A program made the position numbers and the translations under genes. A DNA stretch of 64,000 nucleotides from JAWLHK01 sp041690355 [NCBI: bacterium]. GTDB lineage: Bacteria > J088 > JAWLBW01. The stretch covers positions 1-64,000 of the forward strand of contig JAWLHK010000013.1 in the NCBI GenBank assembly GCA_041690355.1. The letters run 5' to 3'. The notes under the pieces are model-generated. The model searched no databases. It saw nothing but the letters and a program-made list of their open reading frames with translations, and had not been told where the DNA came from. Positions 28,038-36,454 of this stretch are shown here, piece by piece (the first letter of the stretch is position 1; the number at the start of each line of letters is the position of its first letter).

Positions 28038-28082
28038 GAAGACAGGGTATCGCAGAACCGCATGGCGGTCACGTGCCGCCGA

Positions 28083-28204
28083 AAGCGACAAGCGCCGAGG
28101 ACCAAGCGCCAAGCAAAGGCGAACGAAGGGTACAACGGCGAGCGTCCGGTTCGTGTTTCGCCGGTTACCGTCTACGGACTACGGATTTCCGGCTACCGCT
28201 TGGG
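28083..28204. repeat. Heptanucleotide repeat array
   Basis: Two patches of 7-bp words. The first (28083-28117) reads AAGCGAC, AAGCGCC, GAGGACC, AAGCGCC, AAGCAAA. The second (28163-28197) reads GGTTACC, GTCTACG, GACTACG, GATTTCC, GGCTACC. The second patch includes the stop codon of the cytochrome c gene. Confidence 0.7.
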
Positions 28205-28771
28205 CGGCGGAGTCACCTTCGGCGCCGGAACCCGGTTTTCGAGGGGAGGAATGCTGCGGAGATAAGCGAAGATGGCCTTCAGGTCTTCTTCCGTCGCTTT
28301 GCCCAGGTTGAACCAGGGCATCGGGGGCAGAATCGGACGCCCCTGGCCCATGTGCTTGCCCGTGCGCATGGCCTCGACGAATTCCTTCTCCGTCCATCCG
28401 CCGAGGCCCGTCTTGTGCGGCGTCAGGTTGGCGGCATAGGAAATCCCCCATGGCCCCGCAAAGGCCGTCATGCTCCCCGTGGCCGCCCAGGACCAGGGTC
28501 CCTCGGGGATCCCCTTGGGCGCAGTCAGTTCGCCATTCTGGTGGCCTGAAAGCATCCGGCTCCCGTCCGGTTCGGGTCCCTTGCTCCCCATCTTCCACGG
28601 GGTGTGACAATCGCCGCAGCCGCCGACCGTGACCAGGTATTCGCCCCGTTTCACGGCGTCTCCCTCGGCCGCGAAGGCCCAGGGGGTTTGCGCCTGCGGG
28701 AGTACGCCGGCCACCATGAGCAATACGATACCCAGCCAGACGACTGCAAAGGGCACGAGTCTGCGGACCAT
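28193..28771 (-). CDS. Monohaem c-type cytochrome, membrane-anchored or secreted
   Basis: A 192-residue protein with an N-terminal hydrophobic helix (PFAVVWLGIVLLMVAGVL) and a single haem site GGCGDCHTPWK near residue 50. The C-terminal LPPMPWFNLGKATEEDLKAIFAYLRSIPP provides the Met ligand region and the closing helix seen in cytochromes attached to alcohol or aldehyde dehydrogenases. GGAGA lies 8 nt before the ATG. It might accept electrons from the periplasmic GMC dehydrogenase encoded 4 kb away on the same strand (inference). Confidence 0.85.
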   Translation of the reverse strand: MVRRLVPFAVVWLGIVLLMVAGVLPQAQTPWAFAAEGDAVKRGEYLVTVGGCGDCHTPWKMGSKGPEPDGSRMLSGHQNGELTAPKGIPEGPWSWAATGSMTAFAGPWGISYAANLTPHKTGLGGWTEKEFVEAMRTGKHMGQGRPILPPMPWFNLGKATEEDLKAIFAYLRSIPPLENRVPAPKVTPPPKR

Positions 28772-28872
28772 GTCTCATTCTCCGTCGAAGAAATATCCGC
28801 CTATCTTACGGCGAGACAGATCGGCAGGGGAAGGGGGTCGCAGAGCCGAGCGTAATTTTCTACAATGCCTCC

Positions 28873-29529
28873 ATGGCTTATCATCTCTCTCCACAAGAAG
28901 TGCGCGTGCTCGGTTGCCTCATCGAGAAGGAACTGACGACGCCCGACGCCTATCCGCTCAGCCTCAACGCGCTGACCACCGCCTGCAACCAGAAATCGAG
29001 CCGCGAGCCGGTCGTCGAGTACGACGAAGAGACCGTGCAGACGGCGGTCGACACCCTGCGCGACAAGGGGTTTGCGCGGCTGGCGACGGCCGGCGACGCG
29101 CGGGTGCGCAAATATCGCGAAAGCCTGGGCCCCGATCGCCAGCTCGTGCCGCGCGAGCTCGGTCTGCTCAGCCTGCTGCTGCTGCGGGGCTCGCAGACGC
29201 CGGGCGAGCTCAAGAGCCGTTCGGGGCGGATGTACGAATTCGCCGATCTGGAGGAGGTAGAACGCACGCTGGCCGATCTGACGGAACGCGGATTCGTTCT
29301 GAAGCTTGCGCGTCAGCCCGGGTCGCGGGAAGCACGATGGGCGCACCTGTTCGGCGAAGAGCCGACGGCCGAGACGGTGCCCACCCCCGCGCAGGCGGCG
29401 CGCTCGGTGATACCCGACGCCAGCGTCGATCACGGACGCATCGCCGCACTCGAAGTCGAGCTCGATGGGCTGCGCAAGGAAATCGAGGCGTTGCGCGAGG
29501 CCTTCGAAGAGTTCCGCCGGCAGTTCTGA
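28873..29529 (+). CDS. yceH: YceH family protein (DUF480)
   Basis: A 218-residue cytoplasmic protein of the DUF480/YceH family: two winged-helix-like domains (LSPQEVRVLGCLIEKELTTPD at the start, then ELGLLSLLLLRGSQTPGEL) and a C-terminal coiled coil (about 185-215, heptads of Leu in LEVELDGLRKEIEALREAF). Its function is not established. There is no ribosome site: TACAAT (28861-28866) lies exactly 6 nt before the ATG, so a leaderless mRNA is predicted. Convergent with the next gene, with a 10-bp gap. Confidence 0.93.
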   Translation: MAYHLSPQEVRVLGCLIEKELTTPDAYPLSLNALTTACNQKSSREPVVEYDEETVQTAVDTLRDKGFARLATAGDARVRKYRESLGPDRQLVPRELGLLSLLLLRGSQTPGELKSRSGRMYEFADLEEVERTLADLTERGFVLKLARQPGSREARWAHLFGEEPTAETVPTPAQAARSVIPDASVDHGRIAALEVELDGLRKEIEALREAFEEFRRQF

Positions 29530-29539
29530 ACAGGTCGGT

Positions 29540-30565
29540 TCAGGGCGGGGGGAGCGGCTGGTAGCGCGGATCCGTTCCGTTGATTTCTGCCCAGAGGTCC
29601 GACAGCTTCAGAGAGCGGTCAGAAGTTCTGTCGACCCATTCGGTGGGCACCTGCCGATCGGGGTGAAAGCGGATGCCCCAGATCGGGTCGAAAGCGTCGG
29701 TGCGCAGGGAGTAGCGGACGTCGCCCATGACCGAGGGGTCGTCCAGGGCGCGTGCCACCCATCCGGAAGAGAACCAGCGGAAGCGCTCGAAGTCCCGCAT
29801 GGTGCGTTCGCGGTTGCGCACCCACGGCGGGAGCTCTTTCCCGGTCAACAGGGGAACGCTGCTCCCCTCGGACCACTGCGCACTGCCGAACCAGGGTATG
29901 CGGATGCGGTCGACATACAGTCTTCCGTCGGCTTCGTACAGCGAACGCCACACCCACTGGTTGGCCAGCGTGGGAAAGACTTCGCCCCGAACGCGCGGCG
30001 GATGGTTGCGCGTCAGGGCAATCTGCTCCTGCGCGGCAAGCGCGCGATCGCGCTGCACGGCACCGAGTGCGAGATAGAGCAGGGCGAAGGCGAGGGCCGC
30101 GAGAACGGGTCCACGCACGTTTCGCACGACCGACCAGACGAGCCCGATCAGGAGCGCGAGCGTGAAGACCGGATCGACGATGGAGACGGTGTCCCAGGCC
30201 ACCCGGACGTTCGAGAAGGGCCAGAGCAGCTGGGTGCCGTAGGTCGTGCAGGCGTCGAGCAGCCCGTGCGTGGCGTAGCCGACCGTAGTGGCGCCGACGA
30301 CCGCTTTCCACTGCTTCCGGTATCCCCGGCGAACGAAGAACGGCAGGGCGACCAGCAGACCGCCGATGGGGATGAAGGCGAGGCTGTGCGTGAAGTGCCT
30401 GTGGTACTCGATGGCGAGCAGCGGGTCGGTCTCGCTACGGATGAGCACGTCGAGATCGGCCGCCATGCCGCCGGCCGCGCCGAGCAGCCAGGCCGCGTTC
30501 AGTTTCTTCCCGAAGATCGGTTGCGCCGCCGCGGCGCCGAGCAGTCCCTGCGTGACGGGATCCAC
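29540..30565 (-). CDS. Membrane-bound metal-dependent hydrolase, YdjM/DUF457-like
   Basis: A 341-residue membrane protein starting on GTG with GGAG 8 nt upstream. The N-terminal half (MDPVTQGLLGAAAAQPIF, LDVLIRSETDPLLAIEYHRHFTHSL, THGLLDACTTYGT) carries the conserved Asp/His set of the YdjM/LexA-regulated membrane hydrolase family, with about five helices. The C-terminal ~150 residues form a soluble domain rich in Trp/Arg. The activity of the family is only inferred from its metal ligands. It stands alone between yceH (convergent) and the methyltransferase gene. Confidence 0.85.
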   Translation of the reverse strand: MDPVTQGLLGAAAAQPIFGKKLNAAWLLGAAGGMAADLDVLIRSETDPLLAIEYHRHFTHSLAFIPIGGLLVALPFFVRRGYRKQWKAVVGATTVGYATHGLLDACTTYGTQLLWPFSNVRVAWDTVSIVDPVFTLALLIGLVWSVVRNVRGPVLAALAFALLYLALGAVQRDRALAAQEQIALTRNHPPRVRGEVFPTLANQWVWRSLYEADGRLYVDRIRIPWFGSAQWSEGSSVPLLTGKELPPWVRNRERTMRDFERFRWFSSGWVARALDDPSVMGDVRYSLRTDAFDPIWGIRFHPDRQVPTEWVDRTSDRSLKLSDLWAEINGTDPRYQPLPPP

Positions 30566-30652
30566 GGATTCACTCCAGATGCGGTAGGCGGAACCCCCCC
30601 TGGCGGGCGCTCCGTGGCGATCACTGTAACACAGAGCAGGGGCCGAACCGGC

Positions 30653-31321
30653 TCAGGCGGTCTTCTTTGCGATCCAGACGGTGTGGCGTCCGCCGCGGGT
30701 CTTTCTGGCGCGGGGATGCAACTGTTCCACCGACCACGGCAGGGCGCGCAGACGGCGATCGAAGGCGTCGTCGACGGCCACCGACCAGACCCCGAGGATT
30801 CCGCCCGGACGCAAGGCGGCGTACAGTTTGCGGAGCCCGGGCGCGCCATAGAGTTTTTCGTTGTCCGGATGGGTCAGCGCGCCGGGCCCATTGTCGACAT
30901 CGAGCAGGATGGCATCCCAGGTCGCGGGTGTGAACTGCAGCGCGACGTCGCCTTCGGCCACCGTGACTCGCGGATCCGCCAGCGGATTCCCCGCCAGGTG
31001 AGCGAGCGGTCCCCGGTTCCACGTGACCACGGCGGGCACCAGTTCGGCCACGGTCACCTGCGCTTCGTGACCGAGGCGCGCAAGGGCGGCGGCCAGCGTG
31101 TATCCCATGCCGAGACCGCCGATGAGTACGCGCGGGTTCCGCGTTTCCGCACGACGGGTGAGCGCCTCTTCGGCCAGCGCGTCTTCGGAGCCGTGCAGGC
31201 CGCTGTTCATCAGCTCATGGCCGTCGACCGTGATCGAATATTCCGTGCCCCGGCGCTGCAAACGCAGTTCGCTGGCGCTGCCGGGCACCGGTGCGCGATC
31301 GAGAAGTTCCCAGGGGATCAT
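30653..31321 (-). CDS. Spermidine synthase-like methyltransferase-fold protein
   Basis: A 222-residue protein with the spermidine-synthase Rossmann fold: nucleotide loop VLIGGLGMGYTLAAAL (about 65-80), VTVAELVPAVVTW for the acidic end of strand 2, and AILLDVDNGPGAL where true spermidine synthases have the catalytic Asp. The N-terminal beta-hairpin domain is shortened. It may be a polyamine or other alkyl transferase; substrate not readable. It begins 7 bp after the SDR gene and is co-transcribed with it. Confidence 0.8.
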   Translation of the reverse strand: MIPWELLDRAPVPGSASELRLQRRGTEYSITVDGHELMNSGLHGSEDALAEEALTRRAETRNPRVLIGGLGMGYTLAAALARLGHEAQVTVAELVPAVVTWNRGPLAHLAGNPLADPRVTVAEGDVALQFTPATWDAILLDVDNGPGALTHPDNEKLYGAPGLRKLYAALRPGGILGVWSVAVDDAFDRRLRALPWSVEQLHPRARKTRGGRHTVWIAKKTA

Positions 31322-31328
31322 GCTTTGC

Positions 31329-31994
31329 TTACCAGGGGAGCACGTCGCCGTTCGAGTGCCAGAAGGTACCCGAATTCTCGAGGTTCAGCCCATCGATGCG
31401 GGCGGCGAGGCGTTCGGCAGCCGTGTCGGCCGAGATGTCGCCCGAACCGCCCACCATGTCGGTCTGCACGAAGCCGGGGTGCAGGATGGCGACCGGAATT
31501 CCGCGCGGCTGCAGGTCATGCGCCAGCGAGACGGCCGCCATGTTGAGGGCGGCCTTGGACATCCGGTACCCGTAGCGGGAGCCGGACGTGTTGTCGGCGA
31601 TGGAGCCCATGCGGCTCGTGACGAAAGCGAGTTTCGATCCCTGATGAAGATTCCGCAGCAGGGCATGGGTGACGAGCAGCGGCCCGAGCGCGTTCACCGC
31701 GAACTGCTCGCGGATGGATTCCACGTTCATCTCGTCGAGGGATTCGCGACGCAGAATACCGGCGTTGTTGATCAAGAGGTCGATCTGCGTATCTCCCAGG
31801 GCCTTCGCGAGCGCGGCTGCGCCCGACTCGGTTCCGACGTCGATCCCTTCGATAACCTGCGCGGCGACGGCCTGTAATTCGGGCGAGGACTTCCGGCACG
31901 CGCCGATGACGCGATCGCCGCGTTTGGCGTAGAGGCGGGCGAGGGCGAGGCCGATACCGCGGTTGGCTCCGGTGATGACGACGGTCTGGGGCAT
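31329..31994 (-). CDS. Short-chain dehydrogenase/reductase
   Basis: A 221-residue classical-type SDR. TGANRGIGLALARLYAKRG is the cofactor loop, LINNAGI the NNAG motif, then Ser in VTSRMGSI and the YGYRMSKAALN active site (Tyr-x-x-x-Lys). It resembles the C-factor/carbonyl reductase branch. CCGGAGGA precedes the ATG at 31994, and TACAAT lies about 40 nt further upstream. The methyltransferase-fold gene follows. Confidence 0.9.
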   Translation of the reverse strand: MPQTVVITGANRGIGLALARLYAKRGDRVIGACRKSSPELQAVAAQVIEGIDVGTESGAAALAKALGDTQIDLLINNAGILRRESLDEMNVESIREQFAVNALGPLLVTHALLRNLHQGSKLAFVTSRMGSIADNTSGSRYGYRMSKAALNMAAVSLAHDLQPRGIPVAILHPGFVQTDMVGGSGDISADTAAERLAARIDGLNLENSGTFWHSNGDVLPW

Positions 31995-32106
31995 GGGGCG
32001 ATCCTCCGGGTCACGAGGGGAAACCGGTATTGTACCGCGTCGGCGGCGGGTGGGGTGGTCCGGGGGGACGGATCCTCTCCGCGCATCCGTGCATCCGTGT
32101 GTCCGC

Positions 32107-32345
32107 GGGGGGACATTCCGTGGACGCAGGTGTTCCCCGGGTCCCATTTCCGTGGGTGGGCCATTTGGCCCGGGGCCGGTCGGCGGGTGCACCATGTGGC
32201 CCGGGGCCCTGCCCCGGGCTGTAAGCCCGGCGGACCTTCAGCCCGCCCGGATCCGCGCCGCGAACGGGTGTGGCCTCGCGGTACCACCGAAAAACGAAAA
32301 CGGAAAACAAAAAATGGAAAAACGAAAAGCGAAAAACGGAAAAAC
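32107..32345. repeat. Composite intergenic element A: GC-rich array, hairpin, A-rich heptads
   Basis: Three successive units of 31-32 bp (from about 32119 to 32212) share the core CCATNTGGCCCGGGGCC. A tail follows (ccccgggctg, then ggcggaccttcagcccgcc). From 32289 come eight A-rich heptads (GAAAAAC, GAAAACG, GAAAACA, AAAAATG, GAAAAAC, GAAAAGC, GAAAAAC, GGAAAAA) that end next to the stop codon of the DUF1622 gene. The same order of parts recurs in element B. No gene is supported in 31995-32350. Confidence 0.75.
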
Positions 32346-32350
32346 CGCCG

Positions 32351-32725
32351 TCACGAGGTCCCTTCGGCCTTGGGCGCCTCCTGCCACGGCCACCGCCCGT
32401 TGATCTCGACCTCGAGGGTGAAACTGAGAAACGTTCGGATGGCCACGATGATAGCGAGCACGCCTACGTTGCGGAACGTGAAATCGACGGCTACCGTGCG
32501 GATGATGTCGGCCGCGACCAGGAATTCGAGGCCAAGCAGGATGCCGTGGGCGAGCCGGTGGCGAAAGGTGCGCGTCAGATCGCGGGTGTCGGGGCTCCCC
32601 CGGATCAGGTGCAGCGCAGCCGCCCCCGTGGCGAACAGGGCCACGCCCGCGATGACGCCGATCCCGAGGAACTCGAGTCCGCTCGCGGCCAGACGGGCGG
32701 CGGTTTCTACGGCGGTCTCGAACAT
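32351..32725 (-). CDS. DUF1622 family membrane protein
   Basis: A 124-residue inner-membrane protein with three predicted helices: ETAARLAASGLEFLGIGVIAGVALFATGAA, the ILLGLEFLVAADIIRTV segment and NVGVLAIIVAIRTFLSFTL. The LGLEFLVAADI and IRTFLSF blocks are the DUF1622 signature. Function unknown. No clear ribosome site is visible; a TAGGAT box lies about 55 nt upstream. It is flanked on both sides by the two composite repeat elements. Confidence 0.85.
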   Translation of the reverse strand: MFETAVETAARLAASGLEFLGIGVIAGVALFATGAAALHLIRGSPDTRDLTRTFRHRLAHGILLGLEFLVAADIIRTVAVDFTFRNVGVLAIIVAIRTFLSFTLEVEINGRWPWQEAPKAEGTS

Positions 32726-32835
32726 GCCGCCGAGGGGGGATGTGCGGGCGTTTTCGCGTGGGGGGCCACGAAGGTCATCGGCCCCATCCTACGTGACTAC
32801 GCCGCACAACGGAAGGTATCTCCGACATCGATCTG

Positions 32836-33276
32836 TGCACCATGGTGCGTGCATGTGGTGCGGGGACCGATATGGGCCCATTGCGCGCGTGCACGTGTTC
32901 CTCGGCCCGATTCCGTGGGTGCACGGTTCCCGACGTATCGGTTCGTGCACCATGTGCCCCGGGGCGCGGTTCCATGGGTGCGCGATGTGGCCCGGGGCCC
33001 GTGTTTCCACGTGTGATCCGTGTGGTGTGAACCATATGGCCCGGGGCGCGTTTCCACGTGTGAACCATGTGGCCCGGGGCCGTTTCCAGGTGTGAACCAT
33101 ATGGCCCGGGGTGTGGTTTCCGGGGGTGCACGATGTGGCCCGGGGCCCTGCCCCGGGCTGAAGGCCTGGCGGACCTTCAGCCCGCCAGGATCATCCTCCC
33201 GAAAAAGCCGTGCGCCGCAGGTACCGACGAAAAACGAAACGAAAAACGAATTACCAAAACGGAAAACCCGGACCCC
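32836..33276. repeat. Composite intergenic element B: GC-rich array, hairpin, A-rich heptads
   Basis: Six clear units with the core CCATRTGGCCCGGGG (or a close variant) start near 32950, 32984, 33032, 33066, 33098 and 33131, with more degenerate copies before them. The spacing is 31-48 bp. A tail hairpin CCTGGCGG-9 nt-CCGCCAGG (33165-33189) follows, then A-rich heptads (33229-33270: GAAAAAC, GAAACGA, AAAACGA and so on) reaching the stop codon of the TatT-like gene. The order and orientation match element A. The 550-bp gap 32726-33276 holds no credible gene. Confidence 0.75.
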
Positions 33277-34278
33277 TCATTTTCCGAGCTGTTTCCGACC
33301 CTCCTCGAGGTCGACCTCCTGATACCCGTCGCGGCTGTATTTGCAGGCGAGCTCCGGGCGCGCCAGCATGTCGGCCGCATGACGTTTGTCGATCGCGTCG
33401 GTCGCGCGGATGTCCTCGATGTCAAAATCTCCGGCCACAACGCGGCGGAAGAGAGCCTGGCCCTCGGCAATCGCCTTCGCATTGTCCTTCGCGTGGCCCA
33501 GGCAGACGAGCGAGACGGCCAGCTCCTTCTGCATTTCGAGACGGTATGGTTGCGCCGCGACCGCCTTGCGCATCATGGCCACCGACTTTTCCTTGTCGCC
33601 CCGGGTGCCGATGGCCATCTTCACGAGCCACAGGTCGGGGACGAGCCGGTAGAAAATCGCGAGCGCCAGATAGACGCCGGGCAGCAGCGGATCGCCCCAC
33701 ACGTGGGCATCCTTGGGGTCGAGCGCGATGGCGCGCGTCCACGCCTCCTCCACGTCTGAGGCAGACATCATGCTCGACAGCAGCCCCTTGGTCGTTCCGA
33801 GACGTCCGACGCCGACACCCTTGTAGTGCCAGCATCCGGCCTCTTCTGGCGCGAACGTAAGACACTTGTCGGTCAAGGCAATCATTTCTTCGTACAGAGG
33901 GATGCGGGCCGCCTTGTCTTCGGACGGCGTCAGCTCGCCCTGCGAATACGAGGCCATGGCGTGCTTCCACAGCGCCCGGGCGCTTTTCGGATCCTTGCGC
34001 TGCGCAATGCCGTACAGGCCGCGTGCCTTCTTCAGCGCCGTCAGGTAATCTTCGGTTTTTCCCTGCACGGGGGCCCGGGGTCCGAGAATGCCCCAGGCCG
34101 TGAGCCAGTCGGCCGCCGTTATGAGCTCCTCGGCCGTCAACGCTTCGGCCTCGGCATCGGTCAGCGCCAGCGCGCGCACGAGCGGATGCGCCTCTTCGGC
34201 AGCGGCTTCGAGCGGAACCGTCATCGTAACGAACGCTACGAGAAAGACGGCGAAAACAAAGTTGAAGATGCGAATCAT
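33277..34278 (-). CDS. TatT-like (TRAP transporter-associated) periplasmic helical-repeat protein
   Basis: A 333-residue secreted protein (signal peptide MIRIFNFVFAVFLVAFVTMTVPLEAAA) made of TPR-like helix pairs, e.g. GLYGIAQRKDPKSARALWKHAMASYSQGE and EEAWTRAIALDPKDAHVWGDPLLPGVYLALAIFYRLVP. The layout resembles the TatT (TP0956-like) family, in which the trimeric repeat protein is thought to hold ligands for a TRAP-type uptake system. No TRAP permease is nearby. GAGG precedes the ATG at 34278. Family assignment by general resemblance only. Confidence 0.6.
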   Translation of the reverse strand: MIRIFNFVFAVFLVAFVTMTVPLEAAAEEAHPLVRALALTDAEAEALTAEELITAADWLTAWGILGPRAPVQGKTEDYLTALKKARGLYGIAQRKDPKSARALWKHAMASYSQGELTPSEDKAARIPLYEEMIALTDKCLTFAPEEAGCWHYKGVGVGRLGTTKGLLSSMMSASDVEEAWTRAIALDPKDAHVWGDPLLPGVYLALAIFYRLVPDLWLVKMAIGTRGDKEKSVAMMRKAVAAQPYRLEMQKELAVSLVCLGHAKDNAKAIAEGQALFRRVVAGDFDIEDIRATDAIDKRHAADMLARPELACKYSRDGYQEVDLEEGRKQLGK

Positions 34279-34403
34279 GCGATCGGCCTCGAAAAGGGTT
34301 GGGGGTACGCTACCACAGCGGCGGGGCGGATGAAAAGACGAACACGCCGCAATCCTCGGCATGCCGGGCCTCCGCCGGTTTCGCCCGGCGCACCGAAAAC
34401 GGG

Positions 34404-34409
34404 TAGGAT
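34404..34409 (+). promoter_or_regulatory. -10 box of a predicted leaderless transcript
   Basis: TAGGAT lies exactly 6 nt before the ATG at 34416, and no ribosome site is present. Confidence 0.55.
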
Positions 34410-34415
34410 CACCGA

Positions 34416-34871
34416 ATGCAGACGCTTCTCGATACACCGCATTCGCTGTTCAGCTACGCGCCCCTTTTCCGCACACTCCGGGCGCCGACCCTTTCGGACC
34501 TCACGGGAGACTTCGAGGCCGCGCTGGTGGGGCCCGCCTGGTTCTGCGCCGTGTCGCGCGTGAGCCTGCGCTTCGGCGGACTGCCCGACTGGTTCGGGAA
34601 GCGCTTTGACGGCGCGGGGCGGGGGATCAATCTGCTCGGGACCGAAGGAGCGCTTCGCGAAGCGCTTCCGATGCGGGTGAGCGTCGTTCCCTCGCTACTC
34701 GATGGTAACCCCGTGGCCGCCGTCCGCTACGCCGCGGATGCTCCGTTCCCCTGGCGGTACGTCGTGGATGAACTGCGCGTGGCCGACGAGCGCACGCTGC
34801 TCGGGATGACCTTGCTCGACCTGCCCGTCGCGCGCCGCTTCGCGCTCCCCTTTCTTCTGCGGCGTCCGTGA
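34416..34871 (+). CDS. Hypothetical protein coupled to a GMC oxidoreductase
   Basis: A 151-residue soluble protein with no signal peptide or membrane segment and several Trp/Phe/Arg-rich stretches (LVGPAWFCAVSRVSLRFGG, FGKRFDGAGRGINLLG). I do not recognise the family. Its stop overlaps the GTG start of the GMC oxidoreductase (GTGA), so the two are translationally coupled and presumably act in one pathway. The ATG is predicted to be the first codon of a leaderless mRNA. Confidence 0.7.
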   Translation: MQTLLDTPHSLFSYAPLFRTLRAPTLSDLTGDFEAALVGPAWFCAVSRVSLRFGGLPDWFGKRFDGAGRGINLLGTEGALREALPMRVSVVPSLLDGNPVAAVRYAADAPFPWRYVVDELRVADERTLLGMTLLDLPVARRFALPFLLRRP

Positions 34872-36454
34872 GCGGATTCGACTGCGATTATCTGGTCATC
34901 GGCAGCGGCTTCGGCGGCAGCGTCGCGGCGCTGCGTCTCGCCGAGAAAGGCTACCGCGTTCTGGTGCTCGAACAGGGGCGCCGCGTGGGGGGCGAGGATT
35001 TCGCCGCCGCCGACCGATCCCTGCGCGAGCTGTTCTGGATGCCTGCGCTCGGCATGCGCGGGTTCTTCACGCAGCACGTGTTCCGCCACGTCGGCATCGT
35101 GGGTGGCGTGGGGGTCGGCGGGGGGAGCCTCGTGTATGCCGCCGTCCTGCTGAAGCCGAAGGATGCGTTCTTCACGGATCCCGTCTGGAGCGGTCTCGGC
35201 GTCGACTGGAAGGCGGAACTGGAGCCGCACTACGAAACGGCGGTGCGGATGCTCGGACGCGCGCCCAACCCGTTCTTCGGCGAGCAGGATCGGCATCTGC
35301 AGGCGGCCGCGCAGCGCGTCGGGGCCGGCGACACGTTCGGTCGCGTGGTCAACGGCATCTACTTCGGCGGAGACGGCGTCGGTCTGGGCGAAACCGTCGC
35401 GGACCCTTTCTTCGGCGGACGCGGACCTGCGCGCACGGCGTGCAACGGGTGCGGAACCTGTCTGACCGGATGCCGCTACGGCGCGAAGAACAGCCTCGAC
35501 AAGAACTACTTGCATCTGGCCGAAGCGCTCGGCGCCGAGATCCGCTCCGAATCGAAAGCGGTGAGCCTGGAGCCGATCCCGGGGGGCGGGTATGCCGTTG
35601 AAACGGTTCACCCCTGGCGCGCCGGTGAGTCCCGCACATTCCGCGCGAAACATGTCGTGCTCGCGGCCGGCGTGCTCGGGACGCTCGAACTGCTTCTGCG
35701 CTGCCGCGACGAGCTGGGCACGCTGCCCGCGCTGTCGCGTCACCTGGGCACGATGGTGCGCACGAACAGCGAAGCGATCGTCGGCATTCTCGCGCCCGCG
35801 GACAGCCCCGACCTGTCGGCCGGAGGGACGGCCATCACGACCGATTTCTATCCGAATCCGCAGACGCACATCACGCAGAACCGGTTTCCCGTCGGCTACA
35901 CCTATATGCGCGGATACTTCGGACCGCTGGTCGACGATTCGGTCCCCTGGCGGCGCGCAGTGCGGGTCGTCGGCGCGATCCTGGCGCGGCCGCTCCGCTC
36001 GCTGGCTTCGTGGACCGCACGCCGCTGGCATGAGCGCATGACGGTGCTCACGGTCATGCAGCATGCGGAAAACGCGCTCCGGTTTCGGTGGGGTCGCAGC
36101 CTGTGGAGCGGTTTCCGCAAAGGGCTCCAGTCGGCGCTCTGGCAGGGGGCGCCGTCACCCACGTATCTTCCGGAAGCGAACGCGGCTTCGCGGGCCCTGG
36201 CCGAAGCGACGGGGGGAATTCCGCTCAATCTGATGACCGAAAGCGTTCTCGGGCTTTCGACCACGGCGCACATTCTGGGAGGCTGCCGTATGGGGCGGAA
36301 CGCCGAGGAGGGGGTCATCGGCGCGAACCATGAAGTACATGGTTACCCGGGTCTGTACGTGGTCGACGGCGCGGCCGTGTCGGCCAACGTCGGCGTCAAT
36401 CCGAGCCTGACGATCACGGCGCTGGCCGAGCGCGCGATGAACCTGATCAAGTGA
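34868..36454 (+). CDS. GMC family oxidoreductase, cholesterol-oxidase-like, with Cys cluster
   Basis: A 528-residue flavoprotein. FAD motif YLVIGSGFGGSVAALRLAEKG, then GVGVGGGSLVYAAVLLKP, and a C-terminal block HILGGCRMG and VSANVGVNPSLTITALAERA are typical of the cholesterol/steroid oxidase branch of the GMC family. ACNGCGTCLTGCRYGAK near residue 200 gives four cysteines as CxxCxxCxxxC, a ferredoxin-like cluster not found in true cholesterol oxidases. There is no signal peptide, so it is cytoplasmic. The substrate may be a sterol or other hydrophobic alcohol (inference). The TGA stop is inside the first heptad of the following array. Confidence 0.85.
   Translation: MSGFDCDYLVIGSGFGGSVAALRLAEKGYRVLVLEQGRRVGGEDFAAADRSLRELFWMPALGMRGFFTQHVFRHVGIVGGVGVGGGSLVYAAVLLKPKDAFFTDPVWSGLGVDWKAELEPHYETAVRMLGRAPNPFFGEQDRHLQAAAQRVGAGDTFGRVVNGIYFGGDGVGLGETVADPFFGGRGPARTACNGCGTCLTGCRYGAKNSLDKNYLHLAEALGAEIRSESKAVSLEPIPGGGYAVETVHPWRAGESRTFRAKHVVLAAGVLGTLELLLRCRDELGTLPALSRHLGTMVRTNSEAIVGILAPADSPDLSAGGTAITTDFYPNPQTHITQNRFPVGYTYMRGYFGPLVDDSVPWRRAVRVVGAILARPLRSLASWTARRWHERMTVLTVMQHAENALRFRWGRSLWSGFRKGLQSALWQGAPSPTYLPEANAASRALAEATGGIPLNLMTESVLGLSTTAHILGGCRMGRNAEEGVIGANHEVHGYPGLYVVDGAAVSANVGVNPSLTITALAERAMNLIK

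Noticed and set aside
22414-31321. A carotenoid or retinoid gene cluster suggested by the retinol-saturase-like enzyme and YceI
   Set aside because: No crtB, crtE, lycopene cyclase or other isoprenoid-modifying gene is present, and the two genes are about 10 kb apart in separate units.
32011-33131. Several open frames of 60-118 codons rich in Pro, His, Gly and Arg, and a possible CRISPR array
   Set aside because: They are translations of the GC-rich direct repeats. The repeats are too variable, and their spacing too short and irregular, for a CRISPR array, and no cas gene is present.
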